From the NCBI GenBank assembly GCA_031287845.1, contig JAITSI010000041.1, positions 1 to 6,095 of the forward strand: 6,095 nucleotides of DNA. Direction: 5' to 3'. This document shows positions 1-4,175 of this stretch, piece by piece. The stretch is from Puniceicoccales bacterium. Lineage in GTDB: Bacteria > Verrucomicrobiota > Verrucomicrobiia > Opitutales > JAIRLM01. Position 1 is the first letter of the stretch. Each line of letters opens with the position of its first letter. The notes beneath the pieces were generated by a model. It ran no database searches. It was not told the DNA's origin and was given only the letters and a program-made list of their open reading frames with translations. Made by a program: the position numbers and the translations under genes.

Positions 1-39
1 GACCGATACGGACCTGTTGTGCAGGAACTGACTTCTTGA
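1..39 (+). CDS. Possible C-terminal end of an upstream gene (partial)
   Basis: Frame 1 reads DRYGPVVQELTS followed by TGA at 37-39, so this could be the last 12 codons of a rightward gene that begins outside the window. Twelve open codons prove little. The competing reading is on the minus strand: a GTG at 55-53 opens a frame running off the left edge (VSAPSLKKSVPAQQVRIG), which also looks protein-like but has no Shine-Dalgarno sequence. A 7-bp-stem hairpin 21 bp after the TGA fits the plus-strand reading. No function can be assigned. Confidence 0.22.
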   Translation, partial: DRYGPVVQELTS

Positions 40-60
40 GGGAAGGGGCGCTCACGGGCG

Positions 61-80
61 CTGCCCGGCGGAGCGGGCAG
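61..80. terminator. GC-rich hairpin, possible terminator
   Basis: CTGCCCG (61-67) and CGGGCAG (74-80) form a perfect 7-bp stem with a 6-nt loop. It lies 21 bp after the possible stop codon at 37-39, so it could end that transcript. No T-tract follows on either strand, so it is not a canonical intrinsic terminator. Confidence 0.25.
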
Positions 81-131
81 TGCCGCGGGCCGGCCCTGAT
101 GGAGAAAAAGCTACGCGGGGCGACCTGCGCG

Positions 132-156
132 CTGCCCATGGCATCTGCCATGGCAG
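132..156. repeat. Short palindromic hairpin
   Basis: CTGCC (132-136), a bulged C, then ATGGCA (138-143) is complementary to TGCCAT (146-151) plus GGCAG (152-156). This gives 11 paired bases around a 2-nt turn, so the inner pair or two must open. It is also readable as two near-direct copies of CTGCCATGGCA. Function unknown. Confidence 0.45.
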
Positions 157-240
157 AAGCATCGCCCAGCATCTCGTTCAATCATCTCCTGGGGTTGGGC
201 CGGCCCGCCAGCTTTGGATGGAACCGTCCCTAACGCCCGT

Positions 241-294
241 CCGTCCGGCGTCCCAAGCGAAGCGCGGGATGATAGCGCATTGCGCGCCGGACGG
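241..294. repeat. Perfect 10-bp inverted repeat with 34-bp spacer
   Basis: CCGTCCGGCG at 241-250 is the exact reverse complement of CGCCGGACGG at 285-294. The spacer contains a smaller GCGC-ATT-GCGC palindrome. The right arm ends one base before the 61-bp repeat that starts at 295, so this may be a boundary structure of the repeat block. Confidence 0.5.
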
Positions 295-355
295 TACGGC
301 ACTCCGTGGGCGGGGGATTGGCAAAGGGGCGCGGCAGCCCCCTTTGCGACCTCCC
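295..355 (-). repeat. Module E, copy 1 (61-bp unit)
   Basis: This 61-bp stretch is identical to 4061-4121, and an inverted, slightly diverged copy lies at 3730-3786. It holds a strong hairpin: GCAAAGGGG (321-329) pairs with CCCCTTTGC (339-347) across a 9-nt loop. Oriented on the minus strand it lies downstream of serS, in the same sense as that gene. The module ends with CCCACGGAGTGCCGTA when read that way. Confidence 0.85.
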
Positions 356-377
356 GGGCCTCCAGGGCCGGCAGGCC

Positions 378-449
378 CAATTGGGGGCGCTGCCCCCAGC
401 TCCGCTTCCCTCAAACCATCGGTGCCATGGCGACGGCACTTCGCGGGGG
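378..449 (-). repeat. Module C/D, copy 1
   Basis: Read on the minus strand this is a GAAGTGCCGT segment, a variable spacer, GGGAAGCGGAGC, then a perfect hairpin TGGGGGC-loop-GCCCCCA (on the plus strand, 382-388 and 392-398). Three relatives lie at 3611-3708, 3771-3857 and about 4000-4070. The plus strand carries an 11-G run at 445-455. Confidence 0.7.
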
Positions 450-458
450 GGGGGGCCA

Positions 459-512
459 GGGGGGCGCAGCCCCACCGTCAACCGGCGGCCCGGGTTTTAC
501 GGGTCCTGACCC
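459..512 (-). repeat. Module A/B, copy 1, at the serS 3' end
   Basis: On the minus strand the sequence following the serS TAG (515-513) is GGG then TCAGGACCCGTAAAACCCG, followed by a GCCGCCGGTTGACGGT segment and a GGGGC-TGC-GCCCC hairpin (461-473). The same order is found after the transporter stop (3549-3600) and across the dxs stop (4122-4175). GGGTCAGGACCC is itself a 5-bp stem with a 2-nt turn. There is no U-tract, so a classical intrinsic terminator is not evident, but the position suggests a role at the mRNA 3' end or targeting to gene ends. Confidence 0.8.
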
Positions 513-1781
513 CTAGGGCTGGGGATGCAGCCGATCCGCCCCGAAGCGGACCCCGAGGGCGGCGGGAAGCGCAACGGAGCCATCCTCGCACAGATTATTT
601 TCCAGCAAGGCGGCGAGCACCCGCGGCACGGCCAGCCCGGAGCCGTTCAGGGTGTGCACCACCTCCAGCCGACCGGTTGCCCGGGAACGGAAGCGGATGT
701 TGGCCCGGCGGGCCTGGAAATCGGTGAAATTGCTGCAGCTGGAAACTTCCAGCCAGCGGCGCTGGCCGCCGGACCAGACCTCGAGGTCGTACTGCTTGGA
801 GTGGGGAAAGCCCATGTCGCCGCTGCAGATGGCCAGCACGCGGTAGGGCAGTTCCAATTTTTGCAAAAGGGATTCCGCGTCCCCGCGGAGGGATTCCAGC
901 TCGGCAAAGCTGCTATCCGGGTGGGTCCACTTGACCAGCTCCACCTTGTCAAACTGGTGCAGCCGGTTCAATCCCCGCACGTCCTTGCCCCAGCTGCCGG
1001 CCTCCCGGCGGAAGCAGGGGGTGTAGGCGCAGCGGTAGATGGGCAGGGCATTCTCCTCCAGCACCTCGTCCCGGAAAAAATTGGTGACCGGGACCTCGGC
1101 CGTTGGCACGGCGAAGAAGCCGTCCTCCGGCGCCGCGTACATCATGCCCTCCTTGTCGGGGAGCTGGCCCGTGGCGGTCGCGCTGGCCGCATTGACCAGA
1201 ATCGGCGGCAGAAATTCCACGTAGCCCCGGGCCGCCGCCTCGTCGAGGAAGAAGCCAACCAGTGCCCGCACCAGCCGGGCCATTGGACCGACATAGAAGG
1301 GAAATCCGGCGCCGGTCACCTTCACTCCCCGGGCAAGGTCAATGGCGGAGCTGAACCAGGGAATGGAATAGTGGGGGATGGCGTGGGGGGAAATGGAGCC
1401 GGGATCGCCCCAGCTGGCAACGACCCGGTTATCCTGCTCCGAGCGGCCGTCGGGCACGCTGCCGTGGGGAACGTTGGGAATGGCCAGATAGGCGGCCCGC
1501 CACTCCGCCTCCAGGGCACGCAGGACATCAGCCAGCGCCTCCACCCGGTCCGATTCCAGCCGCAGCTCCGCCTTCTTCGCGGCAAATTCCTCCCCCTTCA
1601 GCGCCGCCAGTCCCTCCCCCGCCCGCTTCAGCGCTGCCCGGGCCCGCTCGTAGGCCGCGGTCCCCTCGCGCCAGCGCCGGTCCAGGGCCAGAAACCCATC
1701 CACGTCGACGGCAAACTTTTTCCGCGCCAGGGCTGTCCGAATCTCGTCCCCGTGCTCCCGCAGGTAGTGCAGCTCCAGCAT
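513..1781 (-). CDS. serS: Seryl-tRNA synthetase (EC 6.1.1.11)
   Basis: Cytoplasmic class II aminoacyl-tRNA synthetase that activates serine with ATP and charges tRNA-Ser and tRNA-Sec. The 422-residue product has the usual bacterial length. Residues 1-100 form the N-terminal helical arm (MLELHYLREHGDEIR, then a charged, alanine-rich coiled coil at about 35-95) that grips the long variable arm of tRNA-Ser. The catalytic domain follows: TAEVP (227-231) in the serine pocket, motif 2 FRREAG (257-262) with KDVRGLNRLHQFDKVE, the hallmark EVSSCSNFTDFQARR (345-359), and motif 3 NGSGLAVPR (379-387). I chose the ATG at 1781 because family members begin MLDL/MLEL; an in-frame TTG at 1793 would add four residues. 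Neither start has a clear Shine-Dalgarno sequence. The tail (LGVRFGADRLHPQP) departs from the common LRPY ending. Module A begins four nt after the TAG stop. Confidence 0.97.
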   Translation of the reverse strand: MLELHYLREHGDEIRTALARKKFAVDVDGFLALDRRWREGTAAYERARAALKRAGEGLAALKGEEFAAKKAELRLESDRVEALADVLRALEAEWRAAYLAIPNVPHGSVPDGRSEQDNRVVASWGDPGSISPHAIPHYSIPWFSSAIDLARGVKVTGAGFPFYVGPMARLVRALVGFFLDEAAARGYVEFLPPILVNAASATATGQLPDKEGMMYAAPEDGFFAVPTAEVPVTNFFRDEVLEENALPIYRCAYTPCFRREAGSWGKDVRGLNRLHQFDKVELVKWTHPDSSFAELESLRGDAESLLQKLELPYRVLAICSGDMGFPHSKQYDLEVWSGGQRRWLEVSSCSNFTDFQARRANIRFRSRATGRLEVVHTLNGSGLAVPRVLAALLENNLCEDGSVALPAALGVRFGADRLHPQP

Positions 1782-1827
1782 GGGGCCATGCAATGGCGCC
1801 GGCGGCCGGTGGCAAGGGCGAAAAAAA

Positions 1828-1860
1828 AGTCTTTTACAGTCTTTTTCAAAGCGGCATAAT
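1828..1860 (+). promoter_or_regulatory. Sigma70-type promoter for the lipoprotein gene
   Basis: TTTACA (1833-1838) and CATAAT (1855-1860) each match the -35 and -10 consensus at 5 of 6 positions, with a 16-bp spacer, in an AT-rich island within GC-rich DNA. The predicted transcription start, about 1867, is almost at the lipoprotein ATG (1869), implying a leaderless or nearly leaderless mRNA. AGTCTTTT occurs twice with 10-bp spacing (1828-1835 and 1838-1845), overlapping the -35 box, and could be an operator. The divergent serS promoter presumably lies in the same 90 bp but I cannot place it well. Confidence 0.5.
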
Positions 1861-1868
1861 GGCCCACT

Positions 1869-2117
1869 ATGATTCGGAAAGGGCTACTGGGGCTACTGGC
1901 GGTGGGGTGTTGCGCGTGGGTCCTGGCCCTGGGCGGCTGCGGCAGGTCCGCCGCGCCGGAGGCGGAGCCGGAATCGCAAAAATCCTGCGGCCTGGCGGTG
2001 CGTCGAACCTTTTCCCCGCGGCGGGTGAGCGTGCGGGGCGAGCGGGTGCGGGATCCACTGGAAAATTTCCAAAATCTGGCGGCGGGTGGGCCAATGTCAG
2101 CGCACGGTGCGCAGTAA
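1869..2117 (+). CDS. Small predicted lipoprotein, function unknown
   Basis: The 82-residue product begins MIRKGLLGLLAVGCCAWVL followed by ALGGCGRSA: a positively charged start, a hydrophobic core, and a lipobox (L-G-G-C) with the acceptor cysteine at residue 24. That is a type II signal peptide, so the mature protein should be lipid-anchored and about 59 residues long. The mature part opens with an acidic, alanine/proline-rich linker (AAPEAEPESQ), then an arginine-rich segment (VRRTFSPRRVSVRGERVRD), and has no family I recognise. There is no Shine-Dalgarno sequence, which agrees with the promoter lying just upstream (leaderless expression). The transporter gene starts 78 bp downstream on the same strand and may be co-transcribed. 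The signal peptide is the main evidence that this is real; a decayed longer gene is possible. Confidence 0.55.
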   Translation: MIRKGLLGLLAVGCCAWVLALGGCGRSAAPEAEPESQKSCGLAVRRTFSPRRVSVRGERVRDPLENFQNLAAGGPMSAHGAQ

Positions 2118-2195
2118 CGGCCAAGGGTTGACGGCCAGGATCGCGTGCGCTACGCCATTTCCGGCCACCGCCGTGGCCAACGGGAAGGTGGAAAC
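2118..2195 (+). promoter_or_regulatory. Transporter leader region with ribosome binding site
   Basis: AAGGTGG at 2185-2191 sits four bases before the ATG at 2196 (AAGG ends seven bases before it), a good Shine-Dalgarno sequence. It decides the start against an in-frame GTG at 2145 that has no such site and would add a hydrophilic 17-residue extension. TTGACG at 2128-2133 resembles a -35 box, but the -10 position (TACGCC) is poor, so a separate promoter is doubtful. No terminator is visible between the two genes. Confidence 0.6.
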
Positions 2196-3548
2196 ATGCT
2201 TGGGGATCTGCTGTCAAATTCGGTATTCTGGGGCGTTCTGGTGACGGTCGGGTCCGCGGTGGTGCGGATCAACATCGTCGTGGCCCTCGTGCTGGGATCG
2301 CTGGTGGGCGGACTGGTGGGCGGACTGTCCCTGGTCGAGCTGATCCAGGCCTTCCAGAGCGGCCTGGCCGGAGGAACGCCCCTCGCCCTCACCTACGCGC
2401 TGGTGGGCGGCTTCGCCAGTGCCCTTGCCTACTCCGGCGTCGTCGAATGGCTGCTGTCCCACCTGCTCCGCCACCTGGACCGGCCCGGCCGGCCCGCATC
2501 GCCACGGCGCATCCGCCGTACCCTCATCATCATCCTCCTCGTCCTGAGCCTGCTGTGCAAAAGCCTCTTCCCCATGCACATCGCATTCATTCCCATCCTG
2601 ATCCCGCCCCTGCTGCCGCTGATGAACCGGGTCGGCCTGGACCGGCGCATGGTGGCCTGCGTCCTCGCCTTCGGGCTCGTGGTCTCCTACATGATCATTC
2701 CCTACGGCTTCGGCCACATCTTTCTCAATGACATGCTGATGATGAGCCTGGCCCGGGACGGACTGGCCATGGATACGGCAACGACCCTCCGCGTCATGGC
2801 CATTCCCTGCTGCGCCCTGGCCATCGGCCTCGCCATCGCCGTTTTCTTCACCTACTCCCGGCCCCATTCCTACGACAGGACGGTAACCGGTGAGGCCCTG
2901 GCCCGGCGCCGCGCCCACGCGCCGTTCCGACTCCGCCACCTGTGGATCGTCCTGCTGGCCCTGGTCACATCGCTCGTCGCCCAGGCCCTCTGCGGCGGCA
3001 ACATGATCGTGGGGACGGCGCTGGGAATTTTGGTGGTCACGGCCGGCGGCATCGCCTCCCTGCGCCACCTGGACGCCACCGTGTCCGAGGGCATCCGGGT
3101 AATGGCCCTGGTGGGCATGATCGTCATCGCCGCCGCCGGCTTCAACGAGGTGCTGCGCCTGACCGGCGGCATAGACAAGTTGGTGATCCTGATGATCACC
3201 GCGGTCCACGGCAACCGCGCCCTTGCCGTACTCGTCGCCCTGCTCATCGGCCTGGTCATCACGCTGGGCCTGGGCACGGCATTCGCCACCGTCCCCATTG
3301 TCTCCGCGCTCTTTGTCCCGCTGGGCCATGGCCTCGGCCTCTCCCCATTCGCCATAATGACCCTCGTCGCCGTGTCCGCCGTCCTGGGCGAGCCGGGATC
3401 TCCGCTCTCCAGCACAACGCTGGGACCAACCTCGGGCCTCGGCTTCGACGGCCAGTTCGACCACCTGCGGGACTGCGTCTGGCCCACGTTCCTGCACTTC
3501 AACGGCCCACTGCTGATCCTGGGCTGGCTCACAATCCTCTGGCTCTAG
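2196..3548 (+). CDS. yuiF: YuiF/NhaC-family transporter (predicted amino acid, possibly histidine)
   Basis: A 450-residue polytopic inner-membrane protein of the NhaC-like ion transporter superfamily, close to the YuiF group often annotated as Na+/H+ antiporter family protein or predicted histidine transporter. Family-like segments are SLVGGLVGGLSLVELIQAF (35-53), GLAGGTPLALTYALVGGFA (56-74), HIAFIPILIPPLLPLMN (128-144), LDRRMVACVLAFGLVVSYM (148-166) with GFGHIFLND (171-179), and the C-terminal GSPLSSTTLGPTSGLG (401-416) followed by PTFLHFNGPL. Roughly 11-13 hydrophobic segments are visible, with a basic, polar loop at about 92-109 (RHLDRPGRPASPRRIRR) and another at 220-248. From memory, relatives have GDAGSP where this protein has GEPGSP (398-403), a possible change near the substrate or ion site. 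Substrate is inferred from the family only. The TAG stop is followed three nt later by module A, whose frame gives a second stop (TAA) four codons on. Confidence 0.85.
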   Translation: MLGDLLSNSVFWGVLVTVGSAVVRINIVVALVLGSLVGGLVGGLSLVELIQAFQSGLAGGTPLALTYALVGGFASALAYSGVVEWLLSHLLRHLDRPGRPASPRRIRRTLIIILLVLSLLCKSLFPMHIAFIPILIPPLLPLMNRVGLDRRMVACVLAFGLVVSYMIIPYGFGHIFLNDMLMMSLARDGLAMDTATTLRVMAIPCCALAIGLAIAVFFTYSRPHSYDRTVTGEALARRRAHAPFRLRHLWIVLLALVTSLVAQALCGGNMIVGTALGILVVTAGGIASLRHLDATVSEGIRVMALVGMIVIAAAGFNEVLRLTGGIDKLVILMITAVHGNRALAVLVALLIGLVITLGLGTAFATVPIVSALFVPLGHGLGLSPFAIMTLVAVSAVLGEPGSPLSSTTLGPTSGLGFDGQFDHLRDCVWPTFLHFNGPLLILGWLTILWL

Positions 3549-3600
3549 GGTCAGGACCCGTAAAACCCGGTCCGCCGGTTGACGATGGGGCTGCGCCCCC
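3549..3600 (+). repeat. Module A/B, copy 2, at the transporter 3' end
   Basis: Directly after the TAG (3546-3548) comes GG, TCAGGACCCGTAAAACCCG, then a CCGCCGGTTGACGATG segment and a perfect GGGGC-TGC-GCCCC hairpin (3587-3599). It matches the serS-end copy with few differences and is in the same orientation relative to its gene. Confidence 0.8.
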
Positions 3601-3610
3601 CTCTGGCACC

Positions 3611-3708
3611 CCCCGCGGAGTGTCGCTGCATCGATGCCCGGGGGAAGCGAAGCATGGCGGAGCTGGGGGCAGGGCCCCCAAATGGGTCCGGCCGGCCCTC
3701 GAGGCCCC
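3611..3708 (+). repeat. Module C/D, copy 2
   Basis: Contains CGGAGTGTCGCTGCATCGATG, the GGGGGAAGCG segment, and the hairpin TGGGGGC-AGG-GCCCCCA (3664-3680), then FseI-like GGCCGGCC and XhoI-like CTCGAG palindromes. Bases 3657-3708 (52 bp) are identical to 3806-3857 at an offset of exactly 149 bp, so this is a recent or homogenised tandem duplication. Confidence 0.8.
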
Positions 3709-3729
3709 TGCCGGCCTGGAGGCCGGGAA

Positions 3730-3786
3730 GGTTGCAAGGGGGGCTGCCGCGCCCCTTTGCCAATCCCCCGCCCACGGAGTGCCGTA
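3730..3786 (+). repeat. Module E, copy 2 (inverted relative to copies 1 and 3)
   Basis: Reverse-complement relative of 295-355 and 4061-4121. Its hairpin (3734-3742 pairing with 3752-3760, 9-nt loop) keeps all nine pairs even though one A-U pair has become G-U, read on the plus strand. It lies between the two copies of module D (3657-3708 and 3806-3857). Confidence 0.8.
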
Positions 3787-3857
3787 GCATCGATAATCGG
3801 GGGAAGCGGAGCTGGGGGCAGGGCCCCCAAATGGGTCCGGCCGGCCCTCGAGGCCCC
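3787..3857 (+). repeat. Module C/D, copy 3
   Basis: Starts GCATCGATAATCGGGGGAAG and carries the hairpin TGGGGGC-AGG-GCCCCCA at 3813-3829. Bases 3806-3857 repeat 3657-3708 without a difference. The GCATCGAT junction is also present, in diverged form, in the copies at 3628-3635 and 4053-4060. Confidence 0.8.
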
Positions 3858-3999
3858 CGCGCCTCGCGCGGGGGGCCCGGCGGCCGGGCGTGTTGGTCGG
3901 GTCCAACAAAAACGGGGGGGGGCGGCCCGGTTGGTTTTGGTTGCCCCCGCCCATCCCCCCCGGCCGGCGGGGGCCCCGGGCGACGCGCGCGGGCCTCGG
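3858..3999. other. Central GC-rich spacer of the convergent intergenic region
   Basis: About 140 bp of very GC-rich sequence with no gene and no second copy in the window. It holds a TGTTGG-loop-CCAACA hairpin (3891-3896 and 3903-3908), a 9-G run (3914-3922), a GGTTGGTTTTGGTTG stretch (3929-3943) and long C- and G-rich blocks able to pair with each other. It separates the transporter-side module set from the dxs-side set. Confidence 0.5.
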
Positions 4000-4060
4000 G
4001 GGCCGGCCGGGCCCATTTGGGGGCCCTGCCCCCAGTTTCGCTTCCCCCAATTGTCGATGC
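4000..4060 (-). repeat. Module C/D, copy 4
   Basis: Minus-strand copy. On the plus strand TGGGGGC (4018-4024) and GCCCCCA (4028-4034) form the same 7-bp stem seen in the other three copies, with CCT in the loop. It continues into CGCTTCCCCCAATTGTCGATGC, the counterpart of the GCATCGAT...GGGGGAAGCG segment, and adjoins module E copy 3. Confidence 0.75.
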
Positions 4061-4121
4061 TACGGCACTCCGTGGGCGGGGGATTGGCAAAGGGGCGCGG
4101 CAGCCCCCTTTGCGACCTCCC
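4061..4121 (-). repeat. Module E, copy 3 (61-bp unit)
   Basis: Identical over all 61 bases to 295-355. The hairpin arms are 4087-4095 and 4105-4113. Here E directly adjoins module B, whereas at the serS end a C/D module lies between them, showing that modules are shuffled rather than copied as one block. Confidence 0.85.
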
Positions 4122-4175
4122 AGAGGGGGCGCAGCCCCACCGTCGGCGGCTCGGGTTTTACGGGTCCTGAGCCTT
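4122..4175 (-). repeat. Module A/B, copy 3, overlapping the dxs stop codon
   Basis: On the minus strand: GGC, TCAGGACCCGTAAAACCCG, a shortened GCCGCCGACGGT segment (the GTTG of the other copies is absent), then the GGGGC-TGC-GCCCC hairpin (4126-4138). The last codons of dxs, AAG GCT CAG GAC CCG TAA, lie within the repeat, so it provides both the C-terminal AQDP and the stop. Confidence 0.8.

Larger units (their letters stand above)
40..294. other. Non-coding stretch with several hairpins, no recognised gene
   Basis: I see no convincing coding sequence here: the open frames on both strands have low-complexity, arginine/proline/glycine-rich translations without family motifs. What it does hold is secondary structure, listed separately at 61-80, 132-156 and 241-294. 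Unlike the adjoining 295-512, this stretch has no second copy elsewhere in the window. It could be an untranslated region, a degraded gene or an unrecognised small RNA. Confidence 0.4.

Noticed and set aside
459..473. Classical intrinsic terminators in module B
   Set aside because: The GGGGC-TGC-GCCCC hairpin is strong, but no T-tract follows in any of the three copies, so I describe it as a repeat rather than call a terminator.
960..980. A tRNA T-arm-like GGTTCAATCC
   Set aside because: It lies inside the serS coding sequence and has no cloverleaf around it.
525..1859. A 444-codon plus-strand open frame
   Set aside because: It is antisense to serS, whose catalytic motifs are unambiguous on the minus strand.
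2116..2126. AACGGCCAAGG shared with 6065-6075, and ACGGCCA repeated at 2117 and 2131
   Set aside because: Matches this short are expected by chance in GC-rich DNA of this length, and the contexts are unrelated.
2145..2195. A GTG start at 2145 for the transporter
   Set aside because: No ribosome binding site precedes it, and it would add a basic 17-residue extension before the family's usual start. The ATG at 2196 has AAGGTGG in place.
2214..4016. A 600-codon minus-strand open frame
   Set aside because: It is antisense to the transporter and extends into the repeats. The translation is a Gly/Gln/Asp-rich shadow, while the plus strand gives a clear membrane protein family.
3549..4157. A CRISPR array, because of the repeated units
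   Set aside because: The units are few, of unequal length, in both orientations, adjacent or overlapping, and lack uniform repeats with unique spacers.
3549..4157. An insertion sequence or integron attC array
   Set aside because: There is no transposase or integrase frame, no terminal repeats with a target duplication, and no attC-like R and L boxes. A non-autonomous palindromic element remains possible and is reported as a finding.
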